From a virus, in the IMG/VR virus record IMGVR_UViG_3300031986_000021, positions 1 to 39,556 of that record: a stretch of DNA of 39,556 bases, one strand, 5' to 3'. The first letter of the stretch is position 1. Each line of letters starts with the position of its first letter. The position numbers and the translations under genes were made by a program. Below are positions 24,925 through 32,988 of the stretch, in pieces. Under the pieces are notes generated by a model that saw nothing but the letters and a program-made list of their open reading frames with translations, did no database searches and was not told where the DNA came from.

Positions 24925-25478
24925 AGCTCCCGACGAAAATCCCCCTGCCCATCCGCTCGATCGGCCTGCCCTTCGACGGGTGGAAGGCGCGCGTCGATTC
25001 CGCGCGCTATCAGGCGGGTCGGCTGCAGCGGCTAGTCAAGGGTCTGTTCCCCGATCCGCCGCCCGTCCCCGGGCTGGACGCCCCCACCGTCGCCGGACCG
25101 CGCACCTTAATGTCGTTCGGCCTATTCGTCTTTGGCATCGAAACGCTGGCGTATGACAGTTACCAGCGGCGGCGCAGCTGGCGCCACGCCGCCACCGAAC
25201 GCTTCGGCGCCCGACCGGCGCGCCAATATGTCGGCCCCGGCGATGATTTCGTTACCCTGCCCGGCAGCCTGATTCCGGAAATCGCGGGCAGCCTGGGCGC
25301 GCTCGATCGGCTGGTCGAAATGGCCGGGACCGGCGACCCCTATCCGCTGGTCGATGGTGCCGGTCGGCAATGGGGCGAATATGTCCTGGTCAACCTGGAC
25401 GTGACCGGGCGCAACATCATCGCTGGCGGCCTGCCCCGCCGGATCGACTTCACCATCGACCTAGAGCGGGTCGATTGA
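24921..25478 (+). CDS. U: Tail protein, P2 gpU family
   Basis: The 185-residue protein (P2 gpU about 159) contains the family's MSFGLFVFGIETLAYDSYQRRRSW (split here as LMSFGLFVFG and TLAYDSYQRR) and the C-terminal RRIDFTIDLERVD. It terminates the tail tube at the head-proximal end in P2-type phages. It overlaps T by four bases (ATGA). Confidence 0.94.
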   Translation: MKLPTKIPLPIRSIGLPFDGWKARVDSARYQAGRLQRLVKGLFPDPPPVPGLDAPTVAGPRTLMSFGLFVFGIETLAYDSYQRRRSWRHAATERFGARPARQYVGPGDDFVTLPGSLIPEIAGSLGALDRLVEMAGTGDPYPLVDGAGRQWGEYVLVNLDVTGRNIIAGGLPRRIDFTIDLERVD

Positions 25479-25494
25479 TGCCCCGGCCCCGCGC

Positions 25495-26493
25495 ATGAAC
25501 GGCAATCGGGCGGCAGTCCGCCTGTCCCTCGATGACGGCACCGACTTGTCCGACCGAGTCAACCCGCGCCTGGTGTCGCTCTCCTTGACCGAAAAGCGCG
25601 GCGAGGAAGCCGACAGCCTGGAAATCGTCCTGCACAATCACGACGGCCAGCTGGCGCCGCCGCGCAAAGGCGCGCTGCTGCAGCTGGCGCTGGGTTGGGA
25701 AGCTGGCGCCGACGTGACCCCCGGCATGGTCGCCAAGGGGCGGTTCAAGGTGGACGAGGTCGAACGATCGGGACCGCCCGACATCGTCAGCATCCGCGCC
25801 CGCGCCGCCGATCTGGCGGGCACCTATCGCGAACGGCGCCGCAAAATATGGACCGACACGACGCTGGGCGCGATCCTGACCGAAATCGCGGCACGAAATG
25901 ACCTGTCGCCGCGCATCCACCCCGACCTGGCATCCAAACCGATCGCCGCGATCGAACAGGCGGCAAAGAGCGACATGGCCTTTGTCCGCGATCTGGGGCG
26001 CCGCTACGACGCCGTGGCAACGCCAAAGGGCGGCGCGCTGGTCTTCATGCCGATCGGCGCCGACACCACCGCTGGCGGCGCGCCGCTGCCCACGGCGGCC
26101 ATGACCAAGCAAAAGGGATGGACCTGGCGCTTCGCCGCGACCGCGCGCGACGATTATGACGGCGCCCAGGCGCAATATCGCGACCTGGACGGCGGCAAGA
26201 ACGCGACCGTCACCGCCGGGGGCGACAAGCGCAAAAAGCTGCGCCGGGTCTATGCGAACAAGGCCGATGCAGAAGCAGCCGCGCAGGGCGAGGCCAGCAA
26301 GCGTAAGCGCGGTACTTACACCTTTGAATATGAGCTGGCGCACGGCGACCCCGCGCTGATCCCCAACGCCCGCGTCACGTTGTCGGGCTGGGATAGCGAG
26401 ATCGACGGCATAGCCTGGCTGATCGACGAAGCGGTACACACGATCGACGGAAGCGGCGGATTGAAGACCTTGGTTAAGCTGGAAAGCAAATAG
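25495..26493 (+). CDS. D: Late control / baseplate hub protein, P2 gpD family
   Basis: The 332-residue protein (P2 gpD about 387) has the SLSLTEKRGEEADSLEIVL and AIEQAAKSDMAFVRDLGRRY signatures of the P2 D/T4 gp27-like hub. The C-terminus includes GEASKRKRGTYTFEYELAHGDP. It joins the spike gpV to the tube. It is the last gene of the V operon. In P2 the activator gene ogr follows D; here it does not. Confidence 0.94.
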   Translation: MNGNRAAVRLSLDDGTDLSDRVNPRLVSLSLTEKRGEEADSLEIVLHNHDGQLAPPRKGALLQLALGWEAGADVTPGMVAKGRFKVDEVERSGPPDIVSIRARAADLAGTYRERRRKIWTDTTLGAILTEIAARNDLSPRIHPDLASKPIAAIEQAAKSDMAFVRDLGRRYDAVATPKGGALVFMPIGADTTAGGAPLPTAAMTKQKGWTWRFAATARDDYDGAQAQYRDLDGGKNATVTAGGDKRKKLRRVYANKADAEAAAQGEASKRKRGTYTFEYELAHGDPALIPNARVTLSGWDSEIDGIAWLIDEAVHTIDGSGGLKTLVKLESK

Positions 26494-26554
26494 TGCGACA
26501 ACACCTTGGCTTTCGCAGTTGATCCCCCTAATTTCCACACGAAGGTGAGGAAAT

Positions 26555-27001
26555 ATGAGCAACAGCTTTTTCGAGAAGATAAACCAAAAAATCAGCGATA
26601 CCCGCGCAGATCAATCAAATGCGGCCGCCCAGATCGCCACGGCCCGCGCATACTCGGCGGAGCAAATCGCCAACGCGATTCCCGTAGCGAAGGCGTATGC
26701 CGACCAATTGGCTCTTCAAAAGATCAAGGTGCTGATGATTCCCCAGGAACAGAGCATCAGCTTCAGCATGTATTGGGCTGATGGAACAGACCATGGATTT
26801 TGGCTTGTCATAGACGAGCCCACAGGAAAACTGCAGTTCAAATATCACACTACGGACGCTGTGGATCTGCGGCGTTCAAACAGCACAGGCATGGATTTAT
26901 ACAGCAGAGCCAATTGGACTCAGGATATATTCGTGGAGACGCTGGAGCGGGAAATCGAAGATTTCATTGACCAATCTAAGGCGCACGGCGGCCTCGCTTA
27001 A
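26555..27001 (+). CDS. Orphan hypothetical protein after the tail operon
   Basis: A protein of 148 residues with a good ribosome site (AAGGTGAGGAAAT before the ATG). The first ~70 residues are helical and Ala/Gln-rich, possibly a short coiled coil; the rest looks alpha/beta (SFSMYWADGTDHGFWLVIDEP). I recognise no family. Base and codon use are clearly more AT-rich than in the flanking tail genes, a sign of separate acquisition. Its stop codon overlaps that of the convergent ORF ending at 26998. It occupies the ogr position of P2, a usual place for cargo genes. Confidence 0.75.
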   Translation: MSNSFFEKINQKISDTRADQSNAAAQIATARAYSAEQIANAIPVAKAYADQLALQKIKVLMIPQEQSISFSMYWADGTDHGFWLVIDEPTGKLQFKYHTTDAVDLRRSNSTGMDLYSRANWTQDIFVETLEREIEDFIDQSKAHGGLA

Positions 27002-27195
27002 TCGCGTTTCCGTTTTACCTCGCTCCCGACCCAAAAAAATATCTGGCCGAACTCATCTCGCGACGCATGCCCAAGATCGATCGCGGCCGCTATGGCCTCA
27101 ACATGAGGGCGCCAGGCAGTCACTCGCCGCCCGAACACGAAGACTGCATAAAGGGCCGCGCCCGCAATTTTTCGCCTGCCATCGCTGGGCGCCAT
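26998..27195 (-). CDS. Small hypothetical protein at the end of the lysogeny operon
   Basis: A 65-residue frame starting at ATG 27195 (a TTG at 27207 is also possible), beginning MAPSDGRRKIAGAAL and containing FGQIFFWVGSEV near the end. It starts 12 bases after the stop of the Ltp-repeat gene and ends exactly against the convergent 26555-27001 gene, with overlapping stop codons, which supports it being real. No family recognised. Confidence 0.4.
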   Translation of the reverse strand: MAPSDGRRKIAGAALYAVFVFGRRVTAWRPHVEAIAAAIDLGHASRDEFGQIFFWVGSEVKRKRD

Positions 27196-27207
27196 TCCGA
27201 TCAGCAA

Positions 27208-27723
27208 TCAGCAAGCACCCGCCTGCTGCGCTCCGTAAGTTGCCTGGCTTTTCGTGTACTGGTCACCAGAGCTCGACGACAGCTGGTCGATGAGTCCTTT
27301 GCAAGAAAATCCTGACATTTGTAGGTACGTCTTCGCAGATCTTGCAGCTTGTTCGTTCCAGTCCACGACCAAACTATCGACGGCGACAGTCGCGTCTGCG
27401 ACCTCATAACCTTCACCGGCATCCGATGAAAGTTGGCCAATCAAGCCATCCCGTGAAAAGCCTGACATGCTGATGTATTGCTCGGCACTTCTAACGGCGT
27501 TTCGTTGTGGACCGGTCAGCTTGCTTTCCGCTTCCGCCGCCACCGGTTCGTCTGCCCGCACGGGCGATTGATCTTGGCTCGTTGCGACCGCCTGCTGTCC
27601 AGCACCGTCATCGCCACCGACGATCGCTCCCAGAACGGTGATGCCAACCAAAACGCCGACCACGATCAGCAAGCCCTTGCCCAGAAAGCTGCCCTTTTTC
27701 TTTTCAGGCGTGGCGTCGCTCAT
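27208..27723 (-). CDS. Membrane-anchored protein with two Ltp repeats, candidate superinfection exclusion
   Basis: Of 171 residues, the N-terminus is cytoplasmic and basic (PEKKKGSF), followed by one transmembrane segment (about 14-37) and an acidic linker. Two tandem repeats follow: about 76-118 (SAEQYISMSGFSRDGLIGQL) and about 126-168 (SAKTYLQMSGFSCKGLIDQL). These match the Ltp domain, first described in the lipoprotein of Streptococcus phage TP-J34 that blocks DNA injection by incoming phages. Here the anchor is a transmembrane helix, not a lipid. The gene has a GAGGGG ribosome site and starts 16 bases after the CI repressor stop on the same strand, so it should be expressed in the lysogen. 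Family match fairly sure; function inferred. Confidence 0.75.
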   Translation of the reverse strand: MSDATPEKKKGSFLGKGLLIVVGVLVGITVLGAIVGGDDGAGQQAVATSQDQSPVRADEPVAAEAESKLTGPQRNAVRSAEQYISMSGFSRDGLIGQLSSDAGEGYEVADATVAVDSLVVDWNEQAARSAKTYLQMSGFSCKGLIDQLSSSSGDQYTKSQATYGAQQAGAC

Positions 27724-27739
27724 AGTTATCCCCTCGAAA

Positions 27740-28441
27740 CTAGTGCTTCCCGATCGATGCTACGACGCGGCCGATCACAAACATCTCGTCATCATGCGCC
27801 GACTCCGACCCCACATTCGGGTTGTCGCTCTTGATCTTGTAGCTCCCGTCGGCGTTCGCCCATATCCGCTTGACCATGCCAATGTCGGCAACGGCGATCG
27901 ACCACACCTCGTCCTGTTCGTTGATCCTTTTGCGGCGCAGGTCGATGATGACGATCGCCCCGTCCAGCAGGGTCGGCTTCATCGAATCGCCCTTGACCCG
28001 GGCAAACACCAGCATGTCGGGCGGAGCATCGGTGAACTCGCGCAACCAGTCGCGCGGGAAATGGCGAATGGTTTCCGTTATGGCGCCATCGTCCAGATAA
28101 GTGCCCCCGGCGCCCAGCGTCAGGTCGATTTCCTTTACCGCTACCAACCCGCGGCCTGACAAGGCCTCGTCTCCGGTCGATGCCGGAGGTTCGCGAAAAC
28201 TGCGTCGATCATCGTTGACTGTCGCGCCGAGTTCCGGATCATCCGTGGCGCCAGTCAAATAGTCTGGAGTCGTTCGAACCGCCTGCGCCAGCTCGAGCAG
28301 CTTTCCGGACTCTCGCGTCTGACCGCTGATCAGGCGGCCGATCGACGGTTGCTTCAGCCCCACCTTAACCGCCAGCTGGGACTGATTAAGCCCCGCCGCC
28401 GCCATGCGTTCTTCCAGTCGAGAGCCTATGATTTCAGCCAC
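27740..28441 (-). CDS. CI-type lysogeny repressor with S24 autoprotease domain
   Basis: The 233-residue protein has an N-terminal helix-turn-helix (NQSQLAVKVGLKQPSIGRLI, about 19-38) and a C-terminal LexA/S24 domain with the catalytic Ser153 (VKGDSMKPT) and Lys191 (GMVKRI). RecA-stimulated self-cleavage would inactivate it and induce the prophage; a possible cleavage site is Ala111-Gly112 (LGAGG). The start is GTG 28441 with GGGA just upstream. It is divergent from the Cro-like gene across an 82-base control region and probably cotranscribed with the Ltp-repeat gene. Confidence 0.93.
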   Translation of the reverse strand: MAEIIGSRLEERMAAAGLNQSQLAVKVGLKQPSIGRLISGQTRESGKLLELAQAVRTTPDYLTGATDDPELGATVNDDRRSFREPPASTGDEALSGRGLVAVKEIDLTLGAGGTYLDDGAITETIRHFPRDWLREFTDAPPDMLVFARVKGDSMKPTLLDGAIVIIDLRRKRINEQDEVWSIAVADIGMVKRIWANADGSYKIKSDNPNVGSESAHDDEMFVIGRVVASIGKH

Positions 28442-28450
28442 TTCCCGACC

Positions 28451-28523
28451 CTATACGTAAACGAATAACGCCACACGCAACTTTTCCGTTGCATCTATTA
28501 TACGTATATGTATAACCACGTAT
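28451..28523 (+). promoter_or_regulatory. CI/Cro control region with early promoter and palindromic operators
   Basis: Facing the Cro-like gene are TTGCAT (28489-28494) and TATAAC (28511-28516), 16 bases apart, a good sigma-70 promoter whose start would fall at or next to the ATG at 28524. The -10 lies inside the palindrome with arms TTATAC and GTATAA (28498-28515). Related half-sites occur at 28452-28459 (TATACGTA) and 28518-28524 (ACGTATA). A separate inverted repeat GCAAC-N6-GTTGC spans 28477-28492. These are the likely binding sites of the two regulators. Confidence 0.65.
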
Positions 28524-28829
28524 ATGACTGAGCCACTCACCCGATACGAAGCCCTGATCCTCTGCCGGGACGCCGCCGGATCCGACAGCGCCCTTGCCCG
28601 CGATCTGCAAGTGACGCAGCCCCGTGTGTGGCGGTGGATCAACCAGTCGAAGCAAATGCCACCAGAATATTGCAGGGCTGCCGAGCGTCTCTATGGCGTT
28701 CCGAAGGAAAGTCTCCGCCCCGATATCTACCCCCGCGAAACGATGACCGACCAGGCCGCCGAAGACCGCTTTTGCGGCATCGATCTGCGGCAGGGCGAGC
28801 GTCGCACCGCCAAGCAGCGAGCGGCCTGA
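28524..28829 (+). CDS. Cro/YdaS-like transcriptional regulator
   Basis: The 101-residue protein opens with a Cro-type helix-turn-helix (GSDSALARDLQVTQPRVWRWI) and the MPPEYCRAAERLYGVPKESLRPDIYP segment found in YdaS-like phage regulators. It is divergent from CI and first in the early operon, so it should repress CI and favour lytic growth. No Shine-Dalgarno precedes the ATG; promoter spacing suggests a leaderless transcript. Confidence 0.88.
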   Translation: MTEPLTRYEALILCRDAAGSDSALARDLQVTQPRVWRWINQSKQMPPEYCRAAERLYGVPKESLRPDIYPRETMTDQAAEDRFCGIDLRQGERRTAKQRAA

Positions 28830-28831
28830 CC

Positions 28832-29128
28832 ATGGTCGGGGGGCTGCACCAGCATCATCAAATTGGCGGCCACCCTTCCCGGCTGCCGATCCGGTCCGCC
28901 GAGCTCGCAGGTTCATATGCGGCACCGGACTGCGAACAGACCGCGGAGGCATTGCCCCTCTACCCCGCTCCCGCGGCCTGTTCGCCCTTGTCATCACCCG
29001 CCCCCTGCAACGACTGCCCCGGCACCCCTGCCCGTCGCTGCTGCCTGGTCCTTGCTGCCAGCCTGCTCGCCGCGCCGATAGCCGGTAAATTCCAGAACCT
29101 TACCGTCCCGCCCGGAGAAACCGCATGA
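28832..29128 (+). CDS. Small hypothetical protein in early operon
   Basis: A 98-residue frame with many Pro, Ala and Cys residues (CEQTAEALPLYPAPAACSP). It begins three bases after the Cro-like stop and overlaps the next gene by ATGA, the usual spacing in this operon. No family or structure is recognised, and composition is unusual, so it could be a chance frame filling the gap. Confidence 0.4.
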   Translation: MVGGLHQHHQIGGHPSRLPIRSAELAGSYAAPDCEQTAEALPLYPAPAACSPLSSPAPCNDCPGTPARRCCLVLAASLLAAPIAGKFQNLTVPPGETA

Positions 29129-29619
29129 GCGTCGCCCGCAACATTACCCTGACGCCCGAGCAACAGGAACTGAAGGAAGCGTCCCGCGCGCTGGTGAAGG
29201 CTTTCGGCGGTCAGGAAGCCGCCGCCGAATTTCTCGGCACCCGGCAACAGCGGATCAGCGATTGCTGCAGCACCAGCACGGACGCATGGCTTCGTGTCGA
29301 TGAAGTCGAGGCGCTCGAGGCCCGCACAGTCGGCGCGCCAGGCCACCCGAATATCACCTGCCTGCTTTCGCGTCGTCGCGGCTTCGAGCTTGCTGCCATG
29401 CCCCGCACGGCCGCCACGGGACGCGACCTGCTCAAGCTGTATGCCCAGCAGTCAAAAGAAAACAGCGACCTCGCTCAAACCCTGCTCGATGCCAACGCGG
29501 ACGGCGATATTGAGCTGTATGAGGCGGAAGCCATCGACGACGCGATCGATGACGTTATCGCCTGTGCGTTGGCGATGCGCGCCGAAGTCCGCATGATCAT
29601 CCGCGAGGCCCGCCAGTGA
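29125..29619 (+). CDS. Phage regulatory protein, CII/CP76-like
   Basis: The 164-residue protein has an N-terminal segment LVKAFGGQEAAAEFLGTRQQRISDC followed by LRVDEVEALEARTVGAPGHPNITCLLSRRRGFEL, the pattern of the regulatory CII/CP76 proteins found early in P2- and 186-type phages. The C-terminal half is acidic and helical. In 186, CII activates lysogenic transcription; whether this protein does so is unknown. It overlaps the Ogr-like gene by GTGA. Confidence 0.65.
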   Translation: MSVARNITLTPEQQELKEASRALVKAFGGQEAAAEFLGTRQQRISDCCSTSTDAWLRVDEVEALEARTVGAPGHPNITCLLSRRRGFELAAMPRTAATGRDLLKLYAQQSKENSDLAQTLLDANADGDIELYEAEAIDDAIDDVIACALAMRAEVRMIIREARQ

Positions 29620-29990
29620 ACGCCCCGGCCCAACAGCCGCGCAAGCGTAATATCGTCGGCGGCGACGATCCGAACCTGCGTCAGCGCCATTCGATGATCC
29701 CCTGCCCCCATTGTCACGCGCCGTCCTACATCCGCACGTCGGAAATGGTGACGCCGACCAGCAAGGATCTGTTCTGCCTGTGCATGAACCCCGACTGCGG
29801 CTTCACCTGGAAAGCGCAGATGTCGATCGTTTACGGCCTGTCGCCCAGCGCCATTCCGAACCCCCAGCTCGACATCCCGATGGCCCCGCCCAGCGTCACG
29901 CGAAAAACCTATTTCCCGCCGCCGCCAGGCTACGACACCGCGACGCTCGACATGTTCGATAACGACGAACCCTCCGACCAGGCCGCCTGA
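29616..29990 (+). CDS. Ogr/Delta-type zinc-finger activator of late transcription
   Basis: After a 27-residue leader the protein has the Ogr/Delta fold pattern: MIPCPHCHAPSYIRTSEM, then CLCMNPDCGFTWKAQMS, giving a C-x2-C ... C-x4-C zinc site with the conserved RTS. Pro-rich sequence extends it to 124 residues, longer than P2 Ogr (about 72). P2 Ogr binds a TGT...ACA dyad at -55 and recruits RNA polymerase to late promoters; the dyads at 6771, 13221 and 19237 are the natural targets. The GTG start overlaps the preceding stop. Unlike in P2, the gene lies in the early operon, not after D. Confidence 0.85.
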   Translation: MNAPAQQPRKRNIVGGDDPNLRQRHSMIPCPHCHAPSYIRTSEMVTPTSKDLFCLCMNPDCGFTWKAQMSIVYGLSPSAIPNPQLDIPMAPPSVTRKTYFPPPPGYDTATLDMFDNDEPSDQAA

Positions 29991-30017
29991 ACTTCCACCC
30001 CGCTCAAACCCCGCTCC

Positions 30018-30032
30018 CCGGCGATTCGCCGG
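30018..30032 (+). other. Short hairpin before the primase gene
   Basis: CCGGCGA and TCGCCGG are separated by one base within the 74-base gap between the Ogr-like and primase genes. No T-run follows. It may be an attenuator or processing site in the early transcript. Confidence 0.3.
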
Positions 30033-30064
30033 TCCCCCGTCTGCACCCTGACGATAGGTTCCCG

Positions 30065-32752
30065 ATGTCATTTTCTGACAAGATTATTGCCGGTCTCAAA
30101 GCACAGTTTGCCTTCAAGTCGGTGAAGGGCAGCTGGCTGCAGGAGGGGACGTGCCCAGGCTGCGGAAAGAAGGAAGTTTACTGCGCCGCCGACAATCCCC
30201 GCATGGTCAAATGCGGCCGCATCGAAAACTGCGGATGGGAAGACAGCGTCCGCAACCTCCTCCCCGACCTGTTCGAAGACTGGTCAAAGCGCGAGCCCGC
30301 GACCGAAGCCAACCCAACCGCCACCGCCGACGCCTATCTGTCGCACGAGCGCGGGTTGGATCTTCAGGGGATGCGCGGCGCCTATACGCAGGAGCTGTTC
30401 CGCGACCGCGACACCGATCAGGTTTCGGCGACGGTCCGCTTTCCGCTGGCGGGCGACAGCTGGTGGGAACGGCTGATCGACCGCCCCGGGCGCTTCAAGA
30501 AAAAGGCGAATTTCAAATATGGCGGCACTCACCGCGGCCATTGGTGGATGCCGCCGGTGCTCACATGGGAAATCCTCGCGGCCGAAGAAGAGATTTGGCT
30601 CGCGGAAGGGATCTTCGACGCCTGGGCACTGAACCAGGTCGGCATCACGGCGGTCAGCCTGATGTCGGTCAACAATTATCCCGACCTCGCGCTGGCCGAG
30701 CTGCTCAAGGCGATCGCCGCCAAAAACCCCAAGCACCGCCCGCGCCTCGTTTTTGCCTTCGACGTCGGCGCCGCCGGGGTCAGCTACACGCGCAAGTTCG
30801 TGAAAAAGGCCCGCGACGAAGGCTGGACCGACGCGACCGCTGCGCAGGTGCGGCCCGATGGCGAGGGGACAAAACTCGACTGGAACGACCTGATGCTCCG
30901 GCATCATGCTTGGAAGGGCGACCCCGATCACGCCCCGTTCAGCGACAAGATGATCGAGGAATATTTGTGGAACGGCGCGGTGACGATCGCCGAAACAGCG
31001 CGCGCCAAGGCGAAGCTGATCCACAAACATCGCGGCCTGTCGAACTTCACGATGCGCTTCGACAATCGCATGTGGGCCGCCAAGGTGTCTTACGAGGACG
31101 AGGGCGGCGGCGCGAAGGAACAGCGCCTCGACGTCGAGGAAATCGCCAATTGCGCGTTCCGGATCCTTTACATGGAGCGTGACGAGACGCTCGACGAAAC
31201 CAACTATTTCCTTCAGCTCGACTTTCCCGACGGCCAGCCGACCGTAAAGGCGCGCTTCAGCAGCAATGCCTGCGCCGCCGGGGGCGAGTTCAAGAAACGG
31301 CTGATGGCCTTCGCTGGCGGCTGGTCGGGCACCAGCGAGCAGCTCGATCGCCTGATGCGGCAGCAGACCCGGCGGATCAAGAAAGTCGAGCCGCTGCCCT
31401 TCACCGGCTATTCCGAGGCGCATAACGCCTGGGTGTTCGGCGAACTCGCGGTGCGCGACAGCCGCCTCGTCCCGATCAACGGCGAGAAATATTTCGATTT
31501 CGGCAAGGCCGCGGTCAAGCTGCGCACCCCCGAACGCATCCTGTCGATCAATTACAACCCCGATCGCCGCGACTTTCCCTGGATCAAGGATCTGTGGGCC
31601 GCATGGAACGTGCGCGGCTTTGCCACCCTCGCTTTCTTCGTCATGTCGTTGTTCGCGGTCCAGATCCGCAACCGCCACGACAGCCTGGGCTTCCTTGAGA
31701 TCACCGGCGACCCAGGGTCGGGCAAGACCACGATCATCACCTTCATGTGGAAGCTGTTTGGCCGATCGAAATATGAAGGCTTCGATCCGAACAAGGGCTC
31801 GATCGCGGGCGTCGCCCGCAACTTCGTCAAGGTGTCGAACCTTCCTGTCGGCCTGATCGAGGGCAACCGGGACAGCGAACGTGGCGCTCACCGGCGCCAG
31901 TTCGATTGGACCGAGCTGCTTACCCTGTTCAACGGCCGCTCACCGCGCGTGACCGGCGCCCGCACCGGCGGCGCCGAAACGGTGGAGCCGCCCTTTCTCG
32001 GCTCGATCTACCTGATGCAGAATGATCGCATCGACAGCATCCCCGCGGTGCTCGAGCGTCTGATGTCCTTTTCGATCAACAAGGAACATTGGACGGACGG
32101 CAGCGCCGCGGCGGCGCGCCGGATCCAGCGGACCCCGATGGAAGACCTGTCGGGCACGATTGTCCATATCGTGCGGCAGGAGAAGCTGTGGCTCGAAACC
32201 TTCTTCAAGCAATTTGACTACCACGAGCGCGCGATGGCGGACCGCACCGACGGTTTGCACAACGACCGCTGCATCCTGAACCACAGCCAGCTGATCGCCG
32301 CGCTCGAGGCGACGGCCGCGGTCCTGCCCATCGACCGCGAAGTCGGCGACGAAGCGATCGGCCAGACCATTCGCTTCATCGACGGGATGGCGCTCGACCG
32401 CCAGCAAAGCGCCGGCGGCGATCATCCGCTGGTGCAGGAGTTCTGGGACAAGGTCGATTACCTGCTCGACATCGAAGCGCGCGCCGGGACCAAGCCCGAA
32501 GACAGCATCAACCGCTATCGCGACCCCGCGAAGTTCTTCGCGATCAACCTCAACCAGTTCGATCAGCGCGTCCGCAACGCGAACATGACCCCGATGAACA
32601 TGGGCGAAGTGAAGAAGGTTCTGCGCGGATCCCGCCGCCGCAAATTCGTCGCCGACAAAAGCGTGAACGGCCCCGACGGCCGCGGCTCGCACTGCTGGGT
32701 CTTCGAAAACCCCGAAGGCCGCACCCCCAATTCCGCACCGAAAGGAGAATGA
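30065..32752 (+). CDS. Phage primase-helicase with zinc finger, Toprim and P-loop ATPase domains
   Basis: An 895-residue replication protein. The zinc-binding N-terminus has Cys30, Cys33, Cys50 and Cys56 (CPGCGKK ... CGRIENCGW). A Toprim-type segment follows with Glu181 (IWLAEGIFDAWAL) and Asp233 (VFAFDVGAAG). The second half is an ATPase with Walker A GDPGSGKTT (about 547-555) and a downstream QNDRIDSIPAVLERL stretch. It should synthesise primers and unwind DNA at the phage origin, much as P4 alpha or T7 gp4. P2's rolling-circle gpA is absent, so this protein probably starts a different mode of replication. The start is set by AGGTTCCCG before the ATG and the Zn domain. Confidence 0.88.
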   Translation: MSFSDKIIAGLKAQFAFKSVKGSWLQEGTCPGCGKKEVYCAADNPRMVKCGRIENCGWEDSVRNLLPDLFEDWSKREPATEANPTATADAYLSHERGLDLQGMRGAYTQELFRDRDTDQVSATVRFPLAGDSWWERLIDRPGRFKKKANFKYGGTHRGHWWMPPVLTWEILAAEEEIWLAEGIFDAWALNQVGITAVSLMSVNNYPDLALAELLKAIAAKNPKHRPRLVFAFDVGAAGVSYTRKFVKKARDEGWTDATAAQVRPDGEGTKLDWNDLMLRHHAWKGDPDHAPFSDKMIEEYLWNGAVTIAETARAKAKLIHKHRGLSNFTMRFDNRMWAAKVSYEDEGGGAKEQRLDVEEIANCAFRILYMERDETLDETNYFLQLDFPDGQPTVKARFSSNACAAGGEFKKRLMAFAGGWSGTSEQLDRLMRQQTRRIKKVEPLPFTGYSEAHNAWVFGELAVRDSRLVPINGEKYFDFGKAAVKLRTPERILSINYNPDRRDFPWIKDLWAAWNVRGFATLAFFVMSLFAVQIRNRHDSLGFLEITGDPGSGKTTIITFMWKLFGRSKYEGFDPNKGSIAGVARNFVKVSNLPVGLIEGNRDSERGAHRRQFDWTELLTLFNGRSPRVTGARTGGAETVEPPFLGSIYLMQNDRIDSIPAVLERLMSFSINKEHWTDGSAAAARRIQRTPMEDLSGTIVHIVRQEKLWLETFFKQFDYHERAMADRTDGLHNDRCILNHSQLIAALEATAAVLPIDREVGDEAIGQTIRFIDGMALDRQQSAGGDHPLVQEFWDKVDYLLDIEARAGTKPEDSINRYRDPAKFFAINLNQFDQRVRNANMTPMNMGEVKKVLRGSRRRKFVADKSVNGPDGRGSHCWVFENPEGRTPNSAPKGE

Positions 32753-32754
32753 CC

Positions 32755-32988
32755 ATGGTGAGTGAAGTCACGCGTTTTCAAGCTGCAACCGAACCGCCGA
32801 CGATCCACGCGACACAGCGCGACGCCGTCATCGCCGAAATGGCGGTCCTTATGGGCTGCCGCTCCGACGCCACCGAAACGCCGCTGCTCGCGCGCCTGAT
32901 CGTCGATCGCGCGCCGCAGATCATCGCCTGCCTGTCGCAGCTGCCGACCGCCCGTCCCACCCAGCAGGAGAGCATCGATGCCCGCTAG
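32755..32988 (+). CDS. Small hypothetical protein
   Basis: A 77-residue helical protein (EVTRFQAATEPPTIHATQ near the start) with no recognised family. The ATG at 32755 is preferred over 32749 because AAAGGAG sits at better spacing. It overlaps the next gene by 11 bases in the tightly packed early operon. Confidence 0.65.
   Translation: MVSEVTRFQAATEPPTIHATQRDAVIAEMAVLMGCRSDATETPLLARLIVDRAPQIIACLSQLPTARPTQQESIDAR

Noticed and set aside
30284-31891. 535-residue open frame antisense to the primase gene
   Set aside because: It is the mirror of a strongly coding, motif-bearing gene; long antisense frames are expected in GC-rich DNA with this codon usage. No ribosome site or family pattern.
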